From: Flavobacterium sp. LHD-85
Lineage (GTDB): Bacteria; Bacteroidota; Bacteroidia; Flavobacteriales; Flavobacteriaceae
DNA length: 64,000 bases
Assembly: GCF_030929595.1 (NCBI RefSeq)
Contig: NZ_JAVFVR010000009.1
Location: forward strand, 1 to 64,000
Reading direction: 5' to 3'
A program made the position numbers and the translations under genes. Below, in pieces: positions 1 through 6,832 of the stretch (positions are counted from its first letter, which is position 1; each line of letters opens with the position of its first letter). The notes below the pieces were generated by a model that was not told where the DNA came from, searched no databases, and was given only the letters and a program-made list of their open reading frames with translations.

Positions 1-29
1 AAGGGACTAGCTTAGTATATTATTATGAA

Positions 30-90
30 AAGCTGTTTTTTAGAGTATCTCTGTAATTAATTGATTATCAAAGATTCTAAAAAACAGCTT
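30..90. repeat. Long inverted repeat downstream of the histone-like gene
   Basis: The arms (30-50 and 72-90) share the core AAGCTGTTTTTTAGA and its complement, around a loop of about 20 bases. It sits just past the stop of the minus-strand histone H1-like gene and may act as its terminator, although no clear T tract follows on that strand. Confidence 0.5.
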
Positions 91-98
91 GTGATAAT

Positions 99-275
99 TT
101 ACTTCTTCTGATTTTCAATGGAAACTTTTCTAAACTCTTTTAGAAGTTTCTCAATTTCTAAGGTCGATTTACGAGCTCTGGCTCCAGCGGCTTTCACGCC
201 TTTTTCAATTAAATAATCTGATTCTGCTTTAAATGTTTCGATTTCCGCATTGATTTTTGCTACTAAATCTTTCAT
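99..275 (-). CDS. Histone H1-like (Hc1-type) small basic protein
   Basis: A 58-aa lysine-rich protein beginning MKDLVAKINAEIETFKAE, with the segment KGVKAAGARARKST at about residues 25-38 that is typical of the short histone H1-like proteins of Bacteroidetes. Such proteins probably bind DNA non-specifically. I start it at the ATG at 275 rather than at the further upstream ATG (305), because the family begins MKDLV and the extra ten residues lie in AT-rich leader. It lies near a serine recombinase; copies of this family are often seen on genomic islands as well as in the core genome, so its link to the element is an inference. Confidence 0.8.
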   Translation of the reverse strand: MKDLVAKINAEIETFKAESDYLIEKGVKAAGARARKSTLEIEKLLKEFRKVSIENQKK

Positions 276-385
276 GTTTTTTATATTGTTAAATTGAGTA
301 TGCAAAAATAAAAGGTTATTTCAATTTAGAATAAATTTTCTGCCTGTTTTATTGGTAATTAAATCAATATATCCCCGTTTGTTGT

Positions 386-571
386 ATGTTTTATACAAAG
401 GATAAATCTTGTAAAGATGAATTTATTCAATCTCCTTCAGGTAATAAATTATGTAAAGCGTTAATTAAAAATAACTTATCTATTGCAACTATTATATTTA
501 TTGTTATATTTGCTTATGCTTGTTGGCAAGCATGCCCGTTCGTGCAAAGATTTTATCAGCCAATAGTTTAA
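386..571 (+). CDS. Small single-pass membrane protein, hypothetical
   Basis: A 61-aa ORF with one strongly hydrophobic stretch at about residues 31-48 (IATIIFIVIFAYACW) preceded by lysines and followed by two more cysteines. It resembles no family I recognise. No strong ribosome site or neighbour supports it beyond a clean start and stop between two real genes, so it could be chance. If real, it is an inner-membrane protein of the putative element. Confidence 0.35.
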   Translation: MFYTKDKSCKDEFIQSPSGNKLCKALIKNNLSIATIIFIVIFAYACWQACPFVQRFYQPIV

Positions 572-658
572 TAATGCAAACCTGCCTGCTTATTATCCAA
601 ACAAGATTACGAACGCAAAACTCAGGATAGTACAGCCGGTGTTAAAAAGGAATGTATT

Positions 659-1435
659 ATGGAAACTATTGAGTACTTCAAACTGCAATCAAAAAATCTT
701 TACAAAGATTTTAAAACACAAAAGCCTTATTTCGATGCCGATTATGGCCGTGAAATTTATCAATATACGCCAAAGTATTTTGATATAGATGCTCTTATTC
801 TCGATTTTGATATCGATGAAGACAATTTTACTCTAATGAAAGCTCAGCATTATATTGCAAATTTAGCTGGATTTATAAAATGGACCGAAATGCAGGATGC
901 TTCTTCTTCGGCATTGAAACTATCAGAACTGCTGTTTAGAAATATGCATAAGATCAGTGTTATGGAATGGGATATTTATATCTCGGCACAACAGCGCGAG
1001 AACGGCTTTGCTTTCGATGACGATCTTAAACTGGATATCTTTGAAACAGTTTTTGATCAAGTAGATGGTCATGAATCTGATGGTCATGATTATCGCTTAA
1101 CACAATCCGAAAAAGTATCAGATAAAAATCAAAATAGTAAACCAAAGAAGGAGAAGATGAAAAAGACACCTGTACAAATTTCTGCATTACCACTTGTTGG
1201 CGAGTACAGATTAGAGTTTATAAGAACGGCTAATGTGGTTTTTGAGAAAGTTTTGAGCAGAATTGAACCGAAAAATCCCGATCTAGTTAGAAAGCTATGG
1301 GATGCAGAGAATTATATTGATGAAATCCTGCTAAAGCCAGAAATGCTGCCCATTGATCATGATTATGCACTTTCCCTGATAGATGCTTTCCTTGTTCATC
1401 ATGTTATTGAACTTGCCGTTGAAACTGATGATTAG
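659..1435 (+). CDS. Conserved hypothetical protein of Bacteroidetes islands
   Basis: A 258-aa soluble protein beginning METIEYFKLQSKNLYKDFKTQ, a type of protein I recognise as recurrent and unnamed in Flavobacterium and Chryseobacterium accessory regions. The N-terminal part (about 1-130) includes YTPKYFDIDALILDFDID and is helical and acidic. A charged basic linker (KPKKEKMKK, about 162-170) separates it from a C-terminal segment (about 175-258) that looks like an independent helical domain. No catalytic motif is visible and no function can be assigned. A strong hairpin terminator follows at 1474-1508. Confidence 0.75.
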   Translation: METIEYFKLQSKNLYKDFKTQKPYFDADYGREIYQYTPKYFDIDALILDFDIDEDNFTLMKAQHYIANLAGFIKWTEMQDASSSALKLSELLFRNMHKISVMEWDIYISAQQRENGFAFDDDLKLDIFETVFDQVDGHESDGHDYRLTQSEKVSDKNQNSKPKKEKMKKTPVQISALPLVGEYRLEFIRTANVVFEKVLSRIEPKNPDLVRKLWDAENYIDEILLKPEMLPIDHDYALSLIDAFLVHHVIELAVETDD

Positions 1436-1473
1436 GATGAAAATCGTAATTAAAAATTAAAGTTTTTCTAAAA

Positions 1474-1508
1474 ATGGTCAGTATTAAGTTATACTGACCA
1501 TTTTTTTT
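1474..1508. terminator. Intrinsic terminator after the 258-aa gene
   Basis: Perfect 11-bp arms ATGGTCAGTAT (1474-1484) and ATACTGACCAT (1491-1501) with a 6-base loop, followed by a run of T. It is preceded by A residues, so it could also work on the minus strand. Confidence 0.85.
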
Positions 1509-1716
1509 AATCAATCCTGTATTGATAAATATATTTTTTTTGTGCGGCTATTCCAATTGCATTAAGAAGTGAGTTTGTGAGCATTTTTTAGAATATACCT
1601 GAGGTACAAGATGTAAGAGAGAAACAGGCTTCCTCTCAAGGACAAACCATGATGATCAATAAGATTTAAGCACTTTTAATTTAAATTACTTTTTTATAAA
1701 TTTTAAAAGTGTAATT

Positions 1717-1887
1717 ATGGAAAGAGATATTGACTACAGTAGTTCAAAGTTGACGCCGGAAAAAGCTTTACAAATGCTTAGATCGGAAGGAATGGATGTT
1801 ACTCTTGAGCAGGCAGAGGAAATCTTGCATTTCTTAAGAATAATCGCTAATATCGCCGTGTTGAAATATTTAAATAAAACAAAATGA
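1717..1887 (+). CDS. 56-aa conserved-type protein coupled to the serine recombinase
   Basis: Reading from the ATG at 1717 gives a 56-aa protein (MERDIDYSSSKLTPEKALQM...). Its middle, KALQMLRSEGMDVTLEQAEEILHFLRIIAN, predicts two amphipathic helices joined by a turn. Its TGA (1885-1887) overlaps the recombinase ATG (1884-1886) as ATGA, the classic arrangement for translational coupling. Codon use looks coding, and similar short ORFs with a TPEKAL..EG..VTLEEA pattern are, as far as I recall, common directly before recombinases in Bacteroidetes. A role as partner or directionality factor of the recombinase is a guess. A hairpin (CACTTTTAA about 1673 pairing near 1710) lies in its leader. Confidence 0.75.
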   Translation: MERDIDYSSSKLTPEKALQMLRSEGMDVTLEQAEEILHFLRIIANIAVLKYLNKTK

Positions 1888-3434
1888 GCAGGATAGCAGA
1901 CCTTTATATTCGTGTAAGTACGGACGAGCAGGCAGAAAAAGGCTTCTCACAGCGCAGTCAGGAGGAAATGCTGAGTAAATATTGCAGTATAAATCATATA
2001 CAGATACGCAATGTAATATATGAAGATCATTCAGCCAAGACCTTTAACAGACCTCAATGGAAAAAATTTCTGGCTGATGTGAAGAAACATAAAAATAAAA
2101 TTAATCTGGTTCTTTTTATGAAGTGGGACAGGTTCAGCCGTAATGCGGGTGATGCTTACCAAATGATCAATGTTTTAAGAAAATTGGGTGTAGAGCCGCA
2201 GGCTATAGAACAGCCCCTTGATCTAAGCGTTCCGGAGAATAAAATGATGCTTGCATTTTATCTGGCTGCACCCGAGGTTGAAAATGACCGCAGGGCATTA
2301 AATACTTTTCAAGGTCTTAGGCGCGGGAAGAAGGAGGGGAGGCATATGGGGATGGCGCCTTATGGATATGCAAATAAGGTTACTGAGGATGGAAAGAAAT
2401 ATATTGCCATTGTACCGGAAAAAGCAGCAAAACTTATTTGGATATTCGAACAGGTTGCAAGAAATGTCTTCAGTACCGAATCTATTTATCAGATGGCCAA
2501 AGATAAAGGGCTTGTCCTATCTAAGAGCAACCTGTGGGTAATTCTTAGAAATCCGCTTTACTGCGGAAAAATAGTTGTTCCCAAATACAAGGACGAAGAA
2601 GAAAAGTGGGTTGCAGGACAGCATGATGCGATTGTAAGCGAGGGATTGTTTTATCGGGTGCAGGATGTACTTGACAGTAAAGCACGTACATACAGACCTA
2701 AAATTAAGACTATTGAGAACTTTCCCCTGCGGGGCTTTTTTCTCTGCCCACAGTGCGGTCAGAAGTTAACGGGAAGCAAATGCAAAGGAAGGAGTAAATA
2801 TTATTACTATTATCACTGTGATAAAGATTGCAGATGGAGAATAAATTCAGAGGTGGTTAATAAAATATTTAAAGAACATTTGAATAAATTAAAACCATTA
2901 GCAGAAGTAAAGAAATTATACACGGCAGTTCTGCTTGAAGCCTACAGAGAGCATACAGGCATGGTCGCCAATGAAAAAAAGAAATCCCTTGAGCAGATTG
3001 CAGTTTATGAAAAGAAATTATCAGTTGCCAGAAATTTGCTGGTTACAGAGAAAATAGATCCCGAAGATTATAATCTCATGAAAGCGGAGTACAATGCTGT
3101 TATAAGCAAGCTGGAAAAAGAGATCGGAAATGTAGAGGATGACAGGGCCAATATAGAGCAGTTAACGAACTCAGGACTGGAAAACCTTATAAAACTCGGC
3201 GAGACCTTTGAAAATGGGACTTTAGCTGATTCCAGGGAGATGATTGGTTTAATTTATCCCGAAAATTTCACATTTCAAGAAAAGAAAATCCGCACCGCCC
3301 GGATCAATGAAATGGTCAACTGCATCTATTTGGTAAACAACAGGTTACGGGCAAAAAAAAACGGGACAAAAGATGATATTTTTCTTTTGTCCCGAGTAGT
3401 GACCTCGACAGGATTCAAACCTGTAACCTTCTGA
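1884..3434 (+). CDS. Large serine recombinase (integrase/resolvase type)
   Basis: A 516-aa site-specific recombinase. The N-terminal resolvase domain has the catalytic serine in YIRVSTDEQ (Arg10, Ser12) and KWDRFSRN at about 80-87. A recombinase domain follows (GMAPYGYANK, about 156-165; LRNPLYCGK, 221-229), then a zinc ribbon with Cys288, Cys291, Cys312 and Cys316, and a coiled-coil region at about 355-430. It is expected to integrate or excise an element, using a serine-DNA intermediate. The last 11 residues are encoded antisense to tRNA-Arg, and about 14 codons before that cover the tRNA terminator hairpin. The natural C-terminus of the family may therefore end earlier, with the tail contributed by the attachment site. 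Starts at the ATG overlapping the preceding small gene. Confidence 0.93.
   Translation: MSRIADLYIRVSTDEQAEKGFSQRSQEEMLSKYCSINHIQIRNVIYEDHSAKTFNRPQWKKFLADVKKHKNKINLVLFMKWDRFSRNAGDAYQMINVLRKLGVEPQAIEQPLDLSVPENKMMLAFYLAAPEVENDRRALNTFQGLRRGKKEGRHMGMAPYGYANKVTEDGKKYIAIVPEKAAKLIWIFEQVARNVFSTESIYQMAKDKGLVLSKSNLWVILRNPLYCGKIVVPKYKDEEEKWVAGQHDAIVSEGLFYRVQDVLDSKARTYRPKIKTIENFPLRGFFLCPQCGQKLTGSKCKGRSKYYYYYHCDKDCRWRINSEVVNKIFKEHLNKLKPLAEVKKLYTAVLLEAYREHTGMVANEKKKSLEQIAVYEKKLSVARNLLVTEKIDPEDYNLMKAEYNAVISKLEKEIGNVEDDRANIEQLTNSGLENLIKLGETFENGTLADSREMIGLIYPENFTFQEKKIRTARINEMVNCIYLVNNRLRAKKNGTKDDIFLLSRVVTSTGFKPVTF
3353..3394 (-). terminator. Terminator of tRNA-Arg, inside the recombinase ORF
   Basis: On the minus strand a perfect 11-bp stem (CGGGACAAAAG at 3362-3372 with its complement at 3384-3394) is followed by nine T (complement of 3353-3361). 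It lies directly behind the 3' end of tRNA-Arg and so terminates that transcript, although it is also protein-coding on the plus strand. Confidence 0.85.
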
Positions 3435-3473
3435 GCCGTAATCAGATGCGCTATTCAGTTGCGCCACGAGGCC
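3400..3473 (-). tRNA. tRNA-Arg(ACG)
   Basis: The minus strand folds into a complete cloverleaf: acceptor GGCCTCG/CGAGGTC (one G-U pair), D stem GCGC/GCGC, anticodon stem TCTGA/TCAGA with loop TTACGGC (anticodon ACG), variable loop AGGTT, and T arm ACAGG-TTTGAAT-CCTGT. The discriminator is A; CCA is not encoded. The 3' half overlaps the 3' end of the serine recombinase gene in antisense, which suggests that the tRNA 3' end is the attachment site of the element to its left. Confidence 0.95.
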
Positions 3474-3476
3474 TTT

Positions 3477-3509
3477 TTGTTATCAATTAGCTATTTTTTT
3501 GTAGCTTTG
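3477..3509 (+). promoter_or_regulatory. Candidate promoter of apt (Bacteroidetes type)
   Basis: TTG (3477-3479) and TAGCTTTG (3502-3509, matching TAnnTTTG) are 22 bases apart, within the spacing range reported for Flavobacterium promoters. The predicted leader to the apt ATG is about 70 bases. Confidence 0.5.
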
Positions 3510-3528
3510 TTGATTGCTTATTGCGGGT

Positions 3529-3560
3529 GCAAAGATAGACATAAAAGTGACATATACAAG
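3529..3560 (-). promoter_or_regulatory. Candidate promoter of tRNA-Arg (Bacteroidetes type)
   Basis: On the minus strand TATCTTTG (complement of 3530-3537) matches the -7 consensus TAnnTTTG, and a TTG lies 19 bases upstream (complement of 3557-3559). Transcription would begin near 3522, about 50 bases before the tRNA. It faces the apt promoter. Confidence 0.6.
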
Positions 3561-3587
3561 CAAAAAATAACAGAAAATTTAAAAAAA

Positions 3588-4100
3588 ATGAAGATAGAAA
3601 ATTATATACGTGATATTCAGGGATTTCCAAAAGAAGGAATTTTGTTTAAAGATATCACACCTTTGCTAATTAACCCTGAAGCGCGAACAAATTGCTTAAG
3701 AATTTTGGTGAACTCTTTAGAAAATCAAAAAATAGACAAGGTTGTCGGCGCCGAATCTCGCGGTTTTTTCTTCGGAATGTTATTGGCTCAAGAATTAAAT
3801 GCTGGATTTGTTCCAGTAAGGAAACCCAAAAAGCTTCCGTTTGATACAATTTCGGCTTCTTATGAGTTAGAATATGGCACTGATAGTTTAGAAATGCATA
3901 CCGATGCCATTAAAAAAGGTGATCGTGTTTTAATTCATGATGATGTGCTTGCAACTGGCGGAACTGCAAAAGCAGTTTGTGAATTGGTGGAGAAGCTTGG
4001 TGGTGAAATTGTGCAGTGTAATTTTTTAATGGAACTGACTTTTCTTAACGGAAGAGAAAAAATTGCAGCATATCCTGTTTTTGCAGCTTTAACGTATTAA
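3588..4100 (+). CDS. apt: Adenine phosphoribosyltransferase
   Basis: A 170-aa enzyme, full length for the family, which converts adenine and PRPP to AMP in purine salvage. The PRPP-binding loop VLIHDDVLATGGTA is at residues 114-127, and GAESRGF (54-60) and the RKPKKLPF segment (78-85) are characteristic of Apt. The open frame extends upstream to 3459, but that would run through the tRNA gene; MKIENYIRDIQGFPKEGILFKD is the canonical Apt N-terminus, so I start at 3588. Its stop overlaps the stop of the convergent response regulator by four bases. Confidence 0.97.
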   Translation: MKIENYIRDIQGFPKEGILFKDITPLLINPEARTNCLRILVNSLENQKIDKVVGAESRGFFFGMLLAQELNAGFVPVRKPKKLPFDTISASYELEYGTDSLEMHTDAIKKGDRVLIHDDVLATGGTAKAVCELVEKLGGEIVQCNFLMELTFLNGREKIAAYPVFAALTY

Positions 4101-4747
4101 ACAAAAACAATTTTATGCTTAATGGCATAAAGTACTAGTCCGATTCGGGTTTTTATTTCCAGTTTATCAAAAAGTGATTCTCTGTAGCCATCAATGGTTT
4201 TAGGACTTAAGCACATTTCTGATGCGATTTCTTTGTATGTCATTTCAGTGCAGGCGTGTTTAATAAAAACAATCTCTTTTTCTTTTAAACAGATCTTTTT
4301 GTTGTCGCTGTTGACTTTATTGATGAGCATTCCAGAAACAAGTTCGGTAAAATAAAAACCCTTTTCGACGACGCATTCAATTGCTTCTTTAAAAATCTCA
4401 GGCGATGTATCTTTCAGCAAATAGCCTTTTGCGCCATTTGTGATCATCTTAATAATGATTTCTTCATCGTCATTTACAGACAAAGCAATTACTTTAAGAT
4501 CGGGTCTGTTGTCTTTGAGCCATTTCATAGTACTTAATCCATCAAGGACAGGCATATTAACATCGAGCAAAATAAGATCAATATCAGAGGAGTTATTTTC
4601 TTCCAGATAATCTATAAAGGCTTTTCCGTTTTCAAAGCGTTCTATAACGTCATACTCGCCAAAGCTTTTAATTAAGAGTTCGAGCGACTGAGAAAAAAGT
4701 AAATGGTCATCTACAATTATTAGTTTTCTTTTAAGGTTAGTTTTCAT
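4097..4747 (-). CDS. Response regulator, NarL/LuxR family
   Basis: A 216-aa two-component regulator. The receiver domain (about 8-125) has DDH at 13-15, the phospho-acceptor Asp62 in LLDVNMPVLDG, and LLKDTSPE near 114-121. A LuxR-type helix-turn-helix (about 150-205) contains LKEKEIVFIKHACTEMTYKEIASEM. It is the last gene of a minus-strand operon and overlaps the kinase gene by 11 bases, so the two are almost surely cognate partners. Its targets are unknown; the divergent operon beginning at 6833 is the obvious candidate. Confidence 0.92.
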   Translation of the reverse strand: MKTNLKRKLIIVDDHLLFSQSLELLIKSFGEYDVIERFENGKAFIDYLEENNSSDIDLILLDVNMPVLDGLSTMKWLKDNRPDLKVIALSVNDDEEIIIKMITNGAKGYLLKDTSPEIFKEAIECVVEKGFYFTELVSGMLINKVNSDNKKICLKEKEIVFIKHACTEMTYKEIASEMCLSPKTIDGYRESLFDKLEIKTRIGLVLYAIKHKIVFV

Positions 4748-5519
4748 GATCTTGGGTTAAAGGATATTCGATAGTTACACTGGTTCCGGTGCTGTCTGAA
4801 TGTAGAGTTAGCTTTGCGCCAATAAGTTTGGCTCGCAATTTCATATTATTTAATCCGATTCCTGAATTCGACTTTTTTAGGTCATAACCAATTCCGAAAT
4901 CTTTTAAATTTAAAGTAAAAAGAGAATCGGTAGTTTCGATATAAACATCAAATAAATCACTTCTAGAATGTTTCAGACTATTGTGAAGCGCCTCTTGAAA
5001 AATTCTATAAATAATTAGTTCGTGTTCTTCATTTATTATTGGAGCGGGTCCAATTTGCTTAAAATTGAATTTGATTTTTTTAAGCTTTTTAATTCTTTCT
5101 AAATCCTGTTGAATTGCTTCAAGAAAGTTATTTTGCAGCAGATTATCTTTGCTTATAATGCGCGATAGAATACGTAGTTCGTCTAATGATTTAGCCAAAA
5201 CAGCTTTTAGATCTTTAAGTTCGTTTATTTGAACATTTTTACTGCTAATGCAGATATTAAGCTGCATAATGGCTACCGAAATAATCTGTCCGATATTATC
5301 ATGCAATTCTTTACTTATTTCGCATAAAGTCTGATCTTTTATTTCGATTCTTGTTTTGACCAGTTCAGATTGGAAGTACAAGTCTGCTTCCATTTTTTCG
5401 ACTAAAAATTTGTTTCTTTTCTTTAAAAAATAAAAGAAAATAACTAGCACAATAACGATTAAGGTAAAGAAAACTATACCTAAGGAAATAACTAATAATT
5501 GTATTTCTTTTCGCTCCAT
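4737..5519 (-). CDS. Membrane-anchored histidine kinase (NarX/DesK-like)
   Basis: A 260-aa kinase with one transmembrane helix (about 8-32) and almost no extracytoplasmic part. The HisKA_3-type dimerisation motif is EISKELHDNIGQI with His73. The ATPase domain shows FQEALHNSLKHS (N box) and GIGYDLKKSNSGIGLNN (G boxes). Lacking a periplasmic sensor, it probably takes its signal from the polytopic membrane protein encoded just upstream, whose gene it overlaps by 28 bases. It phosphorylates the following LuxR-type regulator, by analogy with the family. Confidence 0.9.
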   Translation of the reverse strand: MERKEIQLLVISLGIVFFTLIVIVLVIFFYFLKKRNKFLVEKMEADLYFQSELVKTRIEIKDQTLCEISKELHDNIGQIISVAIMQLNICISSKNVQINELKDLKAVLAKSLDELRILSRIISKDNLLQNNFLEAIQQDLERIKKLKKIKFNFKQIGPAPIINEEHELIIYRIFQEALHNSLKHSRSDLFDVYIETTDSLFTLNLKDFGIGYDLKKSNSGIGLNNMKLRAKLIGAKLTLHSDSTGTSVTIEYPLTQDHEN

Positions 5520-6139
5520 ATGAATCCAATTATAAAACAGCTATGCGCCAGAAAATTTAAAATGAACACGACTAAACTAAATATAGAATCGTCCTGTTTT
5601 ATTAGAAACCAATTGATAGCCAGCATAAAAGGTGTAAAGGGAACATGAAAAGCGAGTATCCCGAGTATATACCAGAAAAACACCGATTTTTTGAAATTCA
5701 GTATTTTTTCCGAATTGAAAATTTCAATAAGATATAGGCAGGATAATATTAAAATTAATAATACACCAATTGCAAAACTATATGTGTACGAACGGTTTAT
5801 GTCTTCTTTGAAATATAAAATATTTAAGAAAAAGGAAACGATAAACAAAATCAGAAAAAGGACAGCCGAAATTCTGTGATCTTTTTTGGTAAGCAGGGCT
5901 CTTAAAAGTAAAATATAGGCAGAGAGGCTGGCAAACATATAAAAATTGTAGACATGAAAATTGAGCAAACCAGTCCATTTGGTAAAGTGATAGCCAACAA
6001 TTTCAACTACAATAGAAAACCAGATTAAAATTACTAAAAATTTAGCTTTATTACCAGGAAGTTTTGGCAGTGCAAACAAACCAATAGTTCCTGACAATAA
6101 AGCTATATAAATGATATAAGATCTTAAAAATTCGAACAT
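5492..6139 (-). CDS. Polytopic membrane protein, probable sensor partner of the kinase
   Basis: A 215-aa protein with six or seven hydrophobic segments (about 7-25, 33-52, 65-85, 92-112, 120-140, 150-172, 185-207) and short loops. There is no signal peptide and no catalytic motif. It overlaps the start of the histidine kinase gene, which supports co-translation and a shared membrane complex. In Bacteroidetes such polytopic proteins often precede kinases that lack sensor domains. The signal sensed is unknown. Confidence 0.8.
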   Translation of the reverse strand: MFEFLRSYIIYIALLSGTIGLFALPKLPGNKAKFLVILIWFSIVVEIVGYHFTKWTGLLNFHVYNFYMFASLSAYILLLRALLTKKDHRISAVLFLILFIVSFFLNILYFKEDINRSYTYSFAIGVLLILILSCLYLIEIFNSEKILNFKKSVFFWYILGILAFHVPFTPFMLAINWFLIKQDDSIFSLVVFILNFLAHSCFIIGFIWSEKKYNY

Positions 6140-6146
6140 AATTTTT

Positions 6147-6575
6147 CTAGTATAATAAGCTTGGCGGTCTTCCGATGTTTCCGTAATTCATTGGTTCAAT
6201 GCTCTGAATGTCAGAAGAGGTTTCTTGCATTAAAGCAAAACTTTGAACTTGTTCAGTGCTGCTTTTTGCTTTTTTGCCTGTAGGAACTAGAAATAAAGTA
6301 GTTAATCCGGCTTTTTCTCCATGGGCTTCATCATCTGGATAAACTCCGAAATAGAAACGGATTCCGTCTACATTATAACCGTCTTTTGCGCCATTAGTTC
6401 TAATATAATGAATATAGTTTTCCAATTCTTCTAAAGAGTACCAGATAGCATTGGCATCTTCTTTTTGCTCTCTTTTTGCCGTAAGAGAAGCTCTCTTATT
6501 GTTGTAATTCACATTTAATTGTCTTGCAAATTCTTTAGTGATTAACTGACTCGGTTTTGCGGGTGGATTTTTCAT
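6147..6575 (-). CDS. Hypothetical protein, first gene of the sensor-kinase operon
   Basis: A 142-aa soluble protein. The core IWYSLEELENYIHYIRTNGAKDGYNVDGIRFYFGVYPD (about 45-80) followed by GLTTLFLVPTGKK is a pattern I recognise from unnamed Bacteroidetes proteins with a C-terminal NYGNIGRPP motif. It ends seven bases before the polytopic membrane protein gene and so heads the four-gene operon. It has no signal peptide, so it is probably cytoplasmic. The role is unknown. It is divergent from the 671-aa gene across a 257-base intergenic region. Confidence 0.8.
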   Translation of the reverse strand: MKNPPAKPSQLITKEFARQLNVNYNNKRASLTAKREQKEDANAIWYSLEELENYIHYIRTNGAKDGYNVDGIRFYFGVYPDDEAHGEKAGLTTLFLVPTGKKAKSSTEQVQSFALMQETSSDIQSIEPMNYGNIGRPPSLLY

Positions 6576-6832
6576 AGTTTTTTATTTATTAATTGGTTAA
6601 ATGTTTAGTTAACAGTTTTTTGAGCTGTTGTACGAGACAAAATTATTTGAAACTAAAAATTCCAGCAAGGGGAAATATACCCTTTTTTGTTTGGGTAAAA
6701 TTATTTAAAAAAATGGGTTAAATGGCTGTTACATAATAATTTGTAAAAATAGAATTTTACATCGTCAGTTTTAAGGTAAAAACGGGCAATCAAAAATGTA
6801 ACCTATTAAATAATTATTAAAAATTTTAAATT
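6576..6832. promoter_or_regulatory. Divergent control region between sensor operon and muramidase operon
   Basis: This 257-base AT-rich gap must hold both promoters. It contains a small hairpin TACCC...GGGTA (about 6678-6697), GGGTTAAA-like words, and a clean symmetric site TGTAAAA-6-TTTTACA (6742-6761) that could be an operator. I did not find a convincing full promoter. Confidence 0.5.

Noticed and set aside
1..3434. Prophage remnant at the left end
   Set aside because: Only a recombinase and small hypotheticals are present; no phage structural, lysis or packaging gene is visible, so an integrative element of unknown type is the safer reading.
3459..3587. N-terminal extension of Apt to 3459
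   Set aside because: It would be translated from the tRNA-Arg gene and its promoter; the family begins at 3588.
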